Notes under the pieces: model-generated
What the model saw: only the letters and a program-made list of their open reading frames with translations
What the model was told of the DNA's origin: nothing
Database searches by the model: none
Part shown: positions 11,651 through 24,093 of the stretch, in pieces
Layout: each line of letters starts with the position of its first letter
Position numbering within the stretch: position 1 is the stretch's first letter
Translations under genes and position numbers: made by a program
NCBI GenBank assembly: GCA_035235625.1
Contig: CP141140.1
Location: 50,587,351-50,651,350, forward strand
Direction of reading: 5' to 3'
DNA: 64,000 nucleotides
Source of the DNA: Saururus chinensis
Taxonomy: Eukaryota; Streptophyta; Magnoliopsida; Piperales; Saururaceae

Positions 11651-13344
11651 AAACTCCCTTCAAGGCTTGCATTGCCGTGGAACTTCGTCTGTGCGTAGTC
11701 TGAAGGTGTGGGTAGTTCCAGGATGCGCATGCAAGGGAGGAGCATAGTCTAGCCTAGGGAACGGATCAAACTTTCGTGGGTCAAAGGGGTAAGTGCTGAC
11801 CCTCATTACTAACTCTTCTTGTTATGATGGAGTGCTGGAATACTGATTGAGAACCTAAGTCTTCATGGAAGTGCGTATGTGTATAACGATGCATGTTTGC
11901 TCACCAATGTTTACATGTGTCCATTAGGCAGCCTCTTGTTTGTGAATAAATGAAGGCTATATAGCTTAATATTCGACGTAAATTGTACATGCCGAATCAT
12001 GATATTTTATACGTGAAAGTGATTCATAACACACATCAATAATCCCCTTAGTGCCCCACTAATTTTATAAACCCACTTTATAAACTCACTTAGATGAATA
12101 TTTAAGTGAAGCGGGGTACTTGTGGATGCACAAGTAACCCGGCAGTAGACTTTCCGATGCGGCGCACTCATGGTGCCAATAGGGTTGACAAGGAGCAAAA
12201 TATCCCTCAGCTACCAATGATATAAATTGGGGGTCTACATAGAAAAAATTTAGGAGAAAAGGGAAGAAAAAGAAGAAGGATTAAGGCAGAAAAATTAACT
12301 AAGTTAATTGTGGATTTTCATGACTACCTTAGAGTTGGCCGTGCACTATAATTTATTGAAATCTAAAATAGAACTCTTAATGAAATAAGGAAATTAAAAG
12401 AATACATTAATCCCATTTAATTAAGGAGAAGAGACTAATCTAGGAATTGTAAATTATAGTATAATTGGGATCATATCATATGCCCCTACTCTTATGTGTA
12501 TCATAAGAGTTCAAGTCTTATTATTGCGCTATAATACACATGCTTTATGCATGTAAATACAATTTAGTTAAGAAAACTTAATGTAAATTATACTACTATA
12601 TAAAGTGCCAATAGTGAAAGTAAATTTTTTTATTATACCAATTCAAATATACTTATAATAGCGAGGTAACTGTGAGTCTCAATCTCATGGGGAAAATATT
12701 ATATCATAGGTTAATCAAACATAGAAGCTCTTAATTGATAGAATTTTATCCTCAAGATTCCCTTCTTCTTTCTTCTCATAGTCTCCTAATAAACTATACT
12801 TAAAGTAATCTCTTCACCACACTCATATAATTACAACCTCTATACTAATTGAAATACATTCGTAGTATACAATAGTGAGTCAAAATCTCATAAACTAAAT
12901 ATTAGGTCATAGATTAGTGAAGACAATGATGTTGAAAGACTTTGTGTCATAGAGTATATTATTTATTTTCATGACTAATTTAGTAGTGAATTGTATTTGA
13001 TAGAGCTCCTTAGGAGTTTTTCAATAGCGTAAAAAATGCATGAATCTTAACATGTGTAATATGAGCAAAAATGCCAAAAAAATATTATTAAGAAGTGAGT
13101 GATATATGTAGGACCTATAAAAAAGTTAAAAAATATATTTTTATGTGGGATCTCATTTGATAGAGCTTATCGAAAGTTTTTCAACTATGCCAAGAGTACA
13201 TGGATCCGAGTTAGGGTGTTAAAGGTATAAACTTACAAATTTACAATTAACATAACCTAAAAATGAAGCCCATGTAGTTGGTATAAGGATATTTAAAATT
13301 TTAATAAAATATCCTTAATGACAAACCATTCCCAACTTGTACTT
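11651..13344. other. No gene recognised; AT-rich after 12240
   Basis: The part to about 12230 may hold the copia element's unidentified LTR or leader. From 12240 onward the sequence is AT-rich and I see no coding, RNA or repeat structure. Confidence 0.4.
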
Positions 13345-13347
13345 CAA

Positions 13348-14253
13348 GGGTTTGTTTGGATTGGTGGAAAGCGGGGGAAAGGAAAGGAATCTTCTTAAAA
13401 TCTCTCAATTTCTATTATTTGGTACAACGGGGAAAGAGAAACTGGAGTGAAAAGTGAGAGAAAATAGATGAAAATTTGGCCCAAAAATTTTCCACCTATT
13501 AACCTATGGATTTTGGGAGAAAATCATTGTACTAAACACTTACGTCTTACTACTACTACCATCACTACCACTGCCATCGCCATCGCCATCACCACAACCG
13601 TCACCGCCATTGTCGCCACCATCGCCGCAGCTGCTATCACCACCATTGATGCCACCGCCACCACCACCATCACCACCACCACCACCACCACTATTGCCAC
13701 CACCGCCGTTGCCACCACCACCACCACTGCCGCCGCCACTACCTCTGCCACCGCCACCACCACCACTATCGCGACTACCGCCACCGCCACCACCAGCACC
13801 ACCACTGCTGCCACCACCACCGTCACCACCACAATCACCACCGCCGCTACCACCAACACCGCCACTACCGCCACCACCACTACTGCCACCACTATCTCTG
13901 CCACTACCATTTCTACCACCACCTCTATCACCGCCACCACCATCGCTGCCTCTACCACCACCATTGTGACCACCGTTGCCGCCACTACTACCACCGCTAC
14001 CACTACAACCGCCGCCGCTATAACCACCACCACTACTACCACCACCGTCGTCACCACTACCACCACTGCCACTACCACCACCATCGCTACCACCACCGTT
14101 GCTACTACCACTGTCACTGTCAATTTTATCTAACATCATTTGTGTAACCAAACACTAGAAAATATTTAAGAATCTCCTAGTTTCTCTTTCACCTGGATTC
14201 ACTTTCTCTTTCTCTTTCCCTTTCTCCCCGTTTCCACCAATCCAAACAGACCC
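13348..14253. mobile_element. Inverted-repeat (MITE-like) element enclosing a long microsatellite
   Basis: The left end GGGTTTGTTTGGATTGGTGG is matched by the reverse complement of the right end (CCACCAATCCAAACAGACCC), and the similarity continues inward through purine-rich GGGGAAAGGAAAG-type sequence. CAA occurs just outside both ends (13345-13347 and 14254-14256), possibly a 3-bp target duplication. The GGGTYTGTTTGG terminus is common among plant hAT and PIF/Harbinger MITEs; I cannot decide which. The middle is almost wholly the trinucleotide tract. Confidence 0.7.
13548..14120. repeat. Imperfect (CCA/CCG/CTA)n trinucleotide tract, about 570 bp
   Basis: Almost every third base step is ACC, GCC, ACT or close variants. 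All six frames stay open or nearly so, giving poly-Thr/Ala, poly-Pro, poly-Val and poly-Gly/Ser strings. These are artefacts of the repeat, not proteins. Substitutions between copies show the tract is not young. Confidence 0.95.
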
Positions 14254-15000
14254 CAAAGGTATAAGGATATAAAAGACATGTTTTGCATATGTAAAATATA
14301 GAAAAAATGAAAATTCAATGGTCACTAAATTTACATTGAGTAATATTATACTTTTTATAGTAAGATATGCCTGGGACTTCCAGCTGAACTATGTCGATGA
14401 ACCCTTACTTGGTGCCTAAATCCAATCATAAAGCAACATATCATCTCCTGGTAAGAATTCACAGCTTGTCAGCAGTCGTTATTTTCCATCAATGGGGCTA
14501 ACGGAGTTTCAAATATGGGAATTCAAAACTCAAATTTTGGAGGGTATATTGAAACTTAAATTCAGAATTCACAGAGGAGGATAAGGGTGATGTGGTCGTA
14601 CCATCGTGGTGGCAGGAGACTCCCCCCCGGAGGGGGTTCCACTTGGTTCCAGAGGGAGATGTTGCAGTGGTCAAAGGCGAGGCATTGATCGGCGTGGAGG
14701 TCATTGATGCAGATGGCCGATCAAGGGCATTTCTTCTATCCATTTGGCTCCATCCTCTTTTCCTCTTTCTTCCTTCCTCCGTTAGCCCCACCGTGCCTCT
14801 GTTTCTGGACAAGAGATTCTGCGTAATGGGGTTTGTGGATTTAAGTCCAAGGGCAACATTTGATTCGCTTTTGAGAGATAATATGTCCTCATTAGGCTAA
14901 CATCGATGAATTAGCTCATTGAGCAGAGATCATTACTTGAGTTTTGAAAGCTTTTATCATTTGACTGATTTTGAAAGCTTATAAAATTTTTACTATTGAA
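14254..15000. other. No gene recognised
   Basis: Open frames at 14498-14900 on both strands do not resemble known families. Otherwise AT-rich. Confidence 0.4.
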
Positions 15001-15002
15001 AT

Positions 15003-15580
15003 ATGGTTTTCAATGTTATGTTAAAACATGAAAAAGCACAAAAAACTTTATCTGGCTTGCCTCAGCTTGATTTAGATCTAGTATCAACTAGAAAACAATT
15101 GAGCTTGACAGGAGCACTTTTTATCACCTCTAATTGTGAGCTTACTTTCTGTGCAAAATATTTGTATGTTTTTGTCCAAACTCTTCAACATGCTTCTCGA
15201 TTACTTTATGTGCCTACTTAGAAGAGTTTTGTTGAAATACTTTTTTATTTTAATACATATATTTGGGAAGATCCTTTTAATTAAGATTAGTTCAAAGAAG
15301 ACACTAGATTGGTCATTGGCTGCTCAAGTGGTAGTATGGCCTCTATACTCATTTTATCTTACATTTATTGTTGGCAAGCCTCTTTATTGGGCTTTCTTAT
15401 ATCAATGTTGCAAGTGGAGTCACCTTTACCGTGGTTGTCCTATCCACAAAATATTAAAAGTGACTAAGTTTGTGACTAAGTTTGAAGAACAAGGAATTTC
15501 ATTGTGCAAGATTAAAGTTGTACAAAATTTCAAAAAGATAAAATATCTTCTCATTTTTGAAAAATATTATTAATATGATA
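15003..15580 (+). pseudogene. Possible copia RT/RNase H scrap
   Basis: The plus frame contains SLTGALFI followed by ELTFCAKYLYVFVQTLQ, which recalls the copia block GALQYLT.TRP-(D/E)-L-(S/T)-F-(C/A)-V...CQFMQ. Downstream the reading is full of stops and frame changes. The match is short and partial, so this is a tentative call. Confidence 0.3.
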
Positions 15581-16399
15581 ATCAATAGGAAGGTTCCAAT
15601 GGCGAAGGAAGGCATTTGGGTATGTATCAGATAGAATCACTTTGAGTTTGGTCACAACTTCCTTGTAGCTCAATGCTATATAAATGGGCATTGCTGCATT
15701 GGGCTTTTCTTTTTATTATTGCTCCCCACTTTGAGAATATAAACAAGAGATTCTTTTGTATTTGTCACCTCCACTTAAATTGTTTCGTGGAAAGAATATG
15801 GTCAATACTAGAACCAAATACGAATACTTCATGAAGCTAAACAATTTTAATATAATCTTGGACCAAAACAAAGAATATATAGTTTGATGGACACCCAACA
15901 GTTCAGTTACTAAATTATCTTTTATTTCTTTTTGTTCGAAATGATATTGCTATTGAGTCATTTTTGTAACATAACCTAATAGCATAACATGTGTTTCAAG
16001 ATGAAACAATGCTACTAGTATATACTAGTGAAGTGGTGAAAGTAATTTTTTAATATGGAAATAAAATATCTTCAGTTCAAAGTTTAATAGTGAATGACTA
16101 ATTATGCAAAATTAGAAAGATAATATAATCAACATTCAATTTGACGTAGTTGACTGCTCTTTTTTAAAATAGAGTTCAATGCTGACATCCTCATTCATGA
16201 CCATTTGTAGGCACAAATACATAGGAAGTAATGCTAGAACAACATCTCAAGTAGAAATTCATTATTTCCCTTCTCTTAAATATTTTTAATTTGAATTTTG
16301 AAAGGTTGAAGATGATCTAGGAAAAAGTAAATTGTTAAGGGCGTTCAAACAGACCAATAGGATGTTTGAATGACAAGCATTTGAATGGCCTGTTAGGCT
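15581..16399. other. No gene recognised
   Basis: AT-rich, no supported feature. It may include the unresolved left edge of the LTR that follows. Confidence 0.35.
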
Positions 16400-18575
16400 G
16401 ATTGTATGGTCAAATGTTTGGTGCTTTGGCCTATTTTTGTGTAGTTTTTGTCATTTATTGTTCTTTCCTCATAAATATAATTATTTATGTTTATTTTGAC
16501 TTATAATTACCTATAAATGCTACTATGATTGTATGAGAATCATCTTTAAATTATGATTTAGCTCAAGCATGAATAGGATTATACTTGTTTAGTTTTACTA
16601 AGATGTCCTACTTGTTTTAAATCTATGTTTGATGACTTCTTCATAATTACTTAATGATTCGAGTAGGTCTTAACCATGATAGTTTATGTATGCTTACCCA
16701 TATTATATTAATTTTAGGTGATTTATGTTTCATATGTTTTAGCTTAAGTATGGATATGTTTATACTTATCCAGGTCTAGTATGATGTTATACTTATCTTG
16801 AACCCGTATTTCAATATTTTCTTCATATTTACTCCATGATTTCAGTTGGATATGACTATGATAAAATTATGGATTCTAACATATATAACATTGATTATGG
16901 TTTGATCATGTTTCACATGTTTTAAATTAGGTTTAAACAATACCACTTATGTACACTCTTGCGTAGACATTTATGATTTTATTGACACAAATGGACCATG
17001 TTTCATACACATAGGGATTGATTTGAACATGTTTACTCATACTTAGACTCATTTATCATTTGGTCACGTATGTATCATGTGACATGGATCATCAAAATTA
17101 TTTATAAATAATGTTAATCATGATTAGTTGTGATTCAATTAGATGCTATTGGATGTCAGATTAATAATTCAGAGGCTTATTGAATTAGTTTTTCGTCCAA
17201 AAGGACATGGTTTCATTTTGCTTTCCTTCGAGAACGTGGTGCCTCCCCAGGTTGAGATGAGCTTAATGTTATGTGAGTTAATTATTAAGTTATCTGAACC
17301 CTAAGAATATAGGATAGTATGTCTGTGTGCACCGGCTTACTAAGCTACTCTAGTTTCCTTTATAGGAATTCGGACTTTCCCGTAAGATTTGTCCCAAGCG
17401 AGCAGGCTACTCTAGTTTCGTTTCTAGGAATTAGACTTTCCCCACAAAGGATTGTCCTGGGTGAGCAGGGGTACTTTCCCAATTAGGGAGCTTACCTAAA
17501 CTATTCTAATTTTTTTTTTTAAGAATTCGGACCTTCCCTGTAAGGGATTATCCCGAGTGAGCGGGTTTGATTATTTTTCTACTTGTGAGACATTCACTAT
17601 TGATTGTTGCATGTGTATGAGAGATAATGCTCATTTACATAGGTTATGTAGGAATAATGAAACTTATGTTACACGTAATTATAGTATGAATTTGCATGCA
17701 TATGCAGGATAGTGTGTGGTTGATACATTTAATTTTGTAGGGTGAATGTTTATATTGAGAAATGATTATGCATGATATGAATCTTGAAAATCGATTTATG
17801 AAAAGATGTGATTGTTATAATGAGATTCATATGTTTACACATGATATTTATATGTTTTATGAGCTATAGATGATCCCATGATGCACAGGTGGCATGATAT
17901 GTGCTTAATGAATGTGGGTTATAACATTATGCACAGGCCATATAAGTATATGTTTATGAAATGTAAAGGATGATATAATACATAGGTGGCATGGATACAT
18001 GTGGTTTGTCCCATGATGAATGGGTGTGGTGAATGATTATGTGATGAATGTTATGTTGATAATGTTTATGATGTCATTATGAGGTTACTTTCTGTATTAA
18101 AACTCTTGCTTGAGTATTGACTCACCTCTCTTTGTTTTATGGTTTTATTTTGGGGCTGCATATTCATGCAGATTCTTCAGATGGGCCCTATGTTGAGCAT
18201 GAAGATGGCGCTGGACATTGAGAGGGGTTTATAGATATTTGGTTTTATTTAGTTGATTCCATGTTATGTTGAACTTATACATTTGCCTCTACTTCACACT
18301 TTGCTTAGCCATTGTTGGCTTAGACTTAGTTAGCCATTATGAGCTTGTTTTATTTTAAGACTAGTTGATGTGGGTATGGGTGGACTAATACATTAATTAG
18401 TAGTCTTTTATTTTTTCTATTTACTTTTGTACAAGGTATTCGTGTGTTACTCTGTTGTGTGTTTACCCAAGGATAGGTTAAGTCTTCCACACTTCAACTC
18501 CACTTGGTCCTGCCGCAAGCCGCTTACTCCTTGGACTGGGTTTGGGTTGGGGTTTGCGTGTGCTTGGACGTGACA
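16400..18575 (-). mobile_element. LTR (solo or truncated), minus orientation
   Basis: On the minus strand it starts TGTCACGTCCAAGC at 18575 and runs left. It shares ordered blocks with the plus-strand LTR at 56763-58717: the head, the CCAAGGAGTAAGCGG-type segment, CTTGGGTGAACACACAA, a CATCTTCATGCTCAACATAG-type block (18190-18215) and repeated AGGAATTAGACTTTCC boxes (17360-17540). The left edge near 16.4 kb is estimated from where the shared sequence fades. No coding region accompanies it. Confidence 0.7.
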
Positions 18576-19540
18576 ATAACAAGGAGTAGGGAGTGTTCCC
18601 TGTTCCCCCAACCTGGCTGGGAACGGAGCAATGGAAATTAACAAGGAACTGCCAACTCGGTTGGAGGACCAAGGAACACCTCCCTCCCCTCTCTACTCCA
18701 GAGGAGAGAGACATAACTCCTCCTTCTCTCTACTCTAGCGTAAAGTAATAGAAAAGGGGGAGAGGCAGGGTTGGAGCGTCCAAGGCAAGACAGGGCACAG
18801 GATGAGTAGCGCCGGGTTGATGTTTGTTGTCTTTGATGTTTCTGGTGAGGGAGAAGTGGGGGGTAGAGTATTGAGCAGAGCGGGGATGGGGATGTTGTGT
18901 TGTGTTGTTTTTGGGAGATTGTGGTGTTGGGAGAAAGCCCACGTTTTGAAGGGCAGATTCGTCAAAAAAATTATAAATTACCACTACTGATTATTTGGGT
19001 AATCACTGGTTGTGGAAATTATATGGGTAATCTAAAATTAATCACAAATCCTCTTTAAATCATTGATTTGTAAATAATTAGATTCTTCTTATAATGTGTG
19101 CATCCAAACACAATTAAGAGGATTTACGTTTAATCTTCCCTGAATCTTTCTCATTAATCTAACATAGACCCTTAAATTTGATTATTATGAATATATCAAT
19201 AAACAAGTCATATGCTCTATCCAGTCCGGCTCTCAACAGAACTCCAGTAAATGAATTCACCAAGATCAGTGTACGTGTATGCCAAGCCAAAGTGATTATT
19301 AATTGGTTACAATCTACAGCAATAAGAGATCCACAAACTAGTTGTTCCAAAATTTAATTTATCATGCGGCTCAATAAGCTAGGGAATGAAAAATACACGA
19401 CTCATTGTTTCTCATCCCACAACACCAATCAAAAGAGTGCATATTATCTTGCCGTCAACAGATAAAAATAATAGACGCCACCAACAATTCAGCGTAGGCT
19501 TTTCATTTTCCCACTTTCTAACTCTAATTCGCCCTTAACC
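18576..19540. other. No gene; repeat-like patches
   Basis: A patch at about 18590-18640 (GGGAGTGTTCCCTGTTCCCC) recurs in inverted form near 23175-23210. The part around 18960-19150 has the look of a small inverted-repeat transposon end (AATCTAACATAGACCCTT) but I could not pair it with a left end. Confidence 0.35.
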
Positions 19541-19557
19541 CAACGCCATTCCCCATT

Positions 19558-19715
19558 CGGCCATTTCCTCTCTCCCAACACTCCCTCCACGCTCTTTGCT
19601 GATTCACCAAGCCAAGCTGCCTACCCTTCCAGTTTTCATCCGGCCATTTCCTCTCCCCATACTGCGTCTCCCTCCACACTTTCTGCTGATATCACCAAGC
19701 CGCCTACCCTTCCAG
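19558..19715 (+). repeat. 83-bp tandem duplication in pyrimidine-rich leader-like sequence
   Basis: Two copies begin CGGCCATTTCCTCTC at 19558 and 19641, and both continue through CCCTCCAC, TTTGCTGAT/TTCTGCTGAT, CACCAAGCC and CTACCCTTCCAG. The CT-rich composition resembles a plant 5' untranslated leader, but no coding region follows that I can recognise. Confidence 0.7.
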
Positions 19716-22129
19716 TCTCCGCTTGCATGCTGATCTATCATCTTTTCAACTTTTTTTGCACTCACGGATAACAAATCTTCTGATCTAGTTAAAAAAAAAT
19801 TTCCTCATTGATATCTAAATCTCATGTCGTATGCTTGCTGCTTGGTGTTTATCATTCTAAAGTAAAGGGGAGGATCGGCATCCTCGTATTTTTTTTCTTT
19901 TGGAGGAACTCACTCCTCATTTGGTACTGCCCATTCATTATCTGACTTGCCATTAGAATTGGGCAAATTGTAATTAGATTGAGCACTGTGTAATTTAGTT
20001 TTCTTAATTTCCAATGAATAAAATTACCTTATTTTTTATTTTTTACTTAGAATTCATTATGAAGTGTGGTGGGAATTTTACATGGCGGATACTGGAAAGT
20101 AACAGATGGGAGGGGGGGGTGAAGGAAGAGAGGTTAAAAATGGTCTCTGTTGCTTCATGTGCCTGCCTTGCACTGTGTGTATGTGGAATGAACAGAGTCG
20201 CAATAGGAGAAAGCAATTGGAAGTCGCAAAGTCTTTTTTGGTGATGGAATCATAGAGAAGAAATGTATTTAGTTTCTTTTGCTTCATTACTCATTGTTTA
20301 CCCTAGTGTTTAAATGGCTCTTGTTAGTCTTTTCGGAATCAAATACCTCAACCAAAGGAATGTGGCTTAATTTGTATTTCTGCTGGTCTTATGATCTGCC
20401 TATATTCTACTTTGTCAAATGTGCATATTCATCTAAAAAAATGTCTACTGAACTATCAATTTGTTTCCTCTATGTTTTTAAGTTAGTTTTTATTAATTAG
20501 CACATATTTGTTATATGCTAATCTACTATAAATTTGGTGTGTAATCTGGGTTGTAGTCATATCTGTCTCCTATCTAAATATAGTCAACAACCTAAATTTA
20601 TCTCTAAAACTAATTAGCCTTCACCAAATTTATATCTAGGTTGTAGGCTAATCTGTCTCCAATTTTATTTGTTTGTATTAGCACCTGCTATATCAATCAA
20701 TCAATGGTTCCGTTATCAAGATGAACTAAATCTAATTATTTGATAAAATCTGTCCTATCTCTCTTATTTGCTAGTAAATTTTATTTTTATTCTAACTAGT
20801 ATGATTATTGATACTTTTTGTTCATCTGACTTATGGTTAAATTCATTGAATCATTTGAGTTTGCTTTCTTCGGTGGATCTCTGGAGAAGTTTTTTTCCCT
20901 GATATTAAAACCTTTTAATCAGCATGGTAATTTGATTTAATTTACTTGTTCTTTGTTATAAATTCTTCAGTTGTCAATTTCTGTATCACTGTGTTTTAGT
21001 TGTTCACAGTGGGTTCTTTGGCTAGCCAATATAGCTGGTCTGGTTCTGAGCCCTAATATGAGACCAACCTGCCCAGTAGGAAACACCAATAGCTTTTGCT
21101 ATTTAGTGAGATGGTACTTTTAAAAAGATTTTTCATTGGAGGATGTTGGTGAGTGTTCCATGCGAGTATAATGTGTCCTTTGCATGAAATTTGCAAACCT
21201 ATTATATCTATCTGTTCTTAACCATGGAGAAGGATTGTATTCTTTTCAACATCTGTCTTTATTTTCTTTTCATGAAATTTTCAAACCCATTATCCACATA
21301 GAAGGATTGTATTCTTTTCAGCATGTACATATCTTTATTTCCTTGTGATCGAATCTTTCCTCTGAACTTTGCCTAGCCTATTTTTTATAGAATAATGTAA
21401 GTCCCAAGCCTAATTCTGACCAGGCAAAAAGAAGACAATTGTTACAATACAAACATATGTAATATTTAACTGAGTTGTTATAGTACAAACATTTATCTTA
21501 GGATTTGAACTAATGTTAATTTAACTCATCAGTTGTTATAGTGTAAATATATCTAATATTTTATATGTTCTGGTATTGTATCGTATTTACTTTTTTGGCA
21601 GGACACTTCCAATGTTGATGGTGGTCCCATAGTTGGGTGATTTCTCTCAGTCATTCAAAGACTGTAGCATTGCCCTCGTTTGTAGCTTTCCATGCACTTT
21701 TTCTCATTTATGTTGCTGATCATCACTTCCGTTTCTATATTGTTTTCATACTGTCAAAGGCAAGGTTTGGTCAGACTTCTCCATAATGAGGTAGGCAAAG
21801 GAGATTGTGTCTTGAAGGTGTAGAATCCGGAGATTGTTAGATATGGTTCTTGATGGTAGGGGGCATCAAGAGCAGAAACAATAACAAGTGATGTCCTTCT
21901 GAATTGTGATGAGAGGAGATTGGTTTGCTTTTGTTTTCATTGATTGTTCTCAGATTATACTTTTGAATTATTTTATTAAGGCAAAATTTTGGTTGGCCAC
22001 AGCAATCCTATTTCTTCTTGGTTATATATATCTTGTTAGAAGCAAAGTATGATCATTAAAACTTGATTATGAAATGTGTCATGTTGGAAGAATCTTATTG
22101 TCATTTTGAGTGGAGGTACTATGATGGTG
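19716..22129. other. No gene recognised; intron-like T-rich sequence
   Basis: T-rich stretches and occasional AG acceptors (for example before GACACTTCCAATG at about 21601) resemble an intron-containing transcript. However, no exon with a protein-like frame could be found. A non-coding or dead gene is possible. Confidence 0.35.
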
Positions 22130-23124
22130 ACTAAAACTCAAGATAAATTTTAAAATCACCATAAACCATCATATAATTAAAATCTAACCCTAAAACATGA
22201 TATATTTATTATTTTAATGCTTAATCACAAGAAAATAGTCATAAATAATATACTTTTAACAAATCACTATTAAACCTCAAAATGAAGCAAGAACTCACAT
22301 AAATCCATAATCATGCATTCTAATGAATAAAACCATACAAGAAAAAATTCTCTTACCTTTACCTCTATGAAGTCTTTGGATCTACAAAAAAATATCAAGC
22401 TTCAAGAAATCTTATCCAAAAATTAAGATTTTTATTAAAACTTAATAAAAAATAACTAATAAACTCAAATCAACTAGAAAATAGGTAGATCTATAATTTC
22501 CTTTGGTTAAAAAAAAATCATCCATTTAAGGTTTTAAATTGATATTAAAAATAAGATTTTTAATGAAAGAAATCAAGAATTAAATTGGAAGAAATGAAGA
22601 TAAGAAGGATTAAGACCAAAATCAAAAGATCAGGGGTAATTATACAAGCAAACACACCTTAATTCATTTTTATTCTTTAAAAAATAAGGGCAGAGCACCT
22701 CATTTTTTCTAATACAAATCTTTGCCAATTGGGGAAATGATTAGGGTTTTCTTTAAATAGTAAGGAATTTGGGTTGGATAAATAAGTTGTTAGGTTATAA
22801 AAAATAGGTTAACAACGCCATCTAAATTCACTGAAATAAAATAATAGAAGTTTAAAGGGTTAAGTGGGTCGTACGTCGTCCAATATGGATGTGGGGCTCA
22901 TGGCGGGGTCCACACCCTAAATTAAGAAAAATTTATGATAAAATTCGTAAATATTAGATAAATCAAGTTTTATACTAATATTCATAAAAGTGAAATTAAA
23001 CCTTATTTAAACCATATTGACTAACGCTTAACCCCAAAATTAAATTAAACTGGCAATTAAAAAAAATTATATAATTTATATACTAAAAATATAAATTAAA
23101 CTGAATTAAAATTAGAGATCTTAC
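22130..23124 (+). mobile_element. 3' part of an LTR related to the 6161-9412 family
   Basis: The last kilobase ends GAGATCTTACA at 23124 and parallels the 3' end of the 6161-9412 LTR. Both contain an AAAATTCTCTTACC/TTTACC-type block, a GTGGGGCCCATAGGGGTCC/GTGGGGCTCATGGCGGGGTCC block (22890-22920) followed by CCCTAA, and AT-rich text to a CTTACA end. The head of the LTR is missing, so it is truncated on the left. Confidence 0.55.
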
Positions 23125-23399
23125 AGTTATGCTCTGGTGCATAGAGATAGGGTAGTCAGGCACTCAGGCCCAAGCCGGGTTAGGGAAACAGGGAACACTC
23201 CCGCTCCCTTCTTCGGAGCATAGAGCTTGGTCAGGGACTCATGCCTCGTCCTAGTTGGGAAAATAGGGAACAAACGCTTTGGCATTAGGGCTCCGTTGAG
23301 GAGCCATGGATTTTCTTTCTTTGCCGCGGAGCCCTGGACCTTCTTTGTGGTGGCACCTCCATGGCTCTTCCTTCTCTGTGGCAGCACCTCCATGGTCAC

Positions 23400-23873
23400 A
23401 TAGGCATTGTTGGAGCCAGTAGCCACGGCAGCGCAACCATGGACATGGTAGTGCTATCATGGAAAGGAATAGCCATGGCAGCGCCTACATTGGCTCTTCC
23501 ATTGCCATGGCAGTGCTGACATGGATCTTCCTTGGCCGTAGCAGTGCTGCTACGACTGCCATGGACATGGCTGTTTTGCCATGGCGCTTCCTTTCTCTAG
23601 GCAGTACTGCCACTGTCATGATAGCGCCGCCATGGCCATGACATCCTTTTTTTAGTGTCGATCAACCCTGGCTCCGATAGCACGCCCATAGCCATGAATG
23701 TGCAAGCAACAGCCATGGCTGCCCACACAAGTTTTTTTTATGTTTGTTTTGAGCTCTCGTGGCTCTGGCAGTGCTGCCAACACCAAGGAAGAGCCATGGG
23801 CAGCACAACTATGGCCATGGAAGCGATGCCATGGCTCTTCCTTTGCAGCTGGCAGTACAATCATAGTTTGAGG
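23400..23873. repeat. Left CCATGG/GCAGTGCTGCC repeat block
   Basis: Imperfect repeats built from GCCATGGCAGTGCTGCC, CCATGGCTCTTCC and related words, GC-rich against AT-rich flanks. The short open frames in it are repeat artefacts. Confidence 0.75.
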
Positions 23874-24093
23874 GACGCGAATCTGCTGGGGAGGGTATTT
23901 CCGCTCAGCACCGATTGGCCACCAATGGGTGCCTTCCACGTCATAAAGGCCAGCAAATTCACGGAGACGCTCAATCTGGATGGCATTTGGGTTCACGGCG
24001 AAATGGAACCGGGAATTGGTTCACGTTCGCGGATCTGGGAACCCAGTTTTCTAACAACGACGAAACCAGATTGAGAAAACCCGCCTCTCTTAC
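23874..24093 (+). repeat. Left arm of a 220-260-bp inverted repeat
   Basis: Starts GACGCGAATCTGCTGGGGAG and runs through CGATTGGCCACCAATGGGTG, CTCAATCTGGATGGCATTTG and GGGAATTGGTTCACGTTCGC to CGCCTCTCTTAC. Its reverse complement is found at 28668-28925 with scattered differences and one small length change, over the whole segment. Confidence 0.9.

Noticed and set aside
13468..14151. Open frames up to 221 codons on both strands
   Set aside because: They are translations of the CCA/CCG trinucleotide tract and exist in all frames.
16400..18575. A long non-coding RNA gene with repeated AGGAATTAGACTTTCC boxes
   Set aside because: The boxes and their order recur in the LTR at 56763-58717, so they belong to the LTR.
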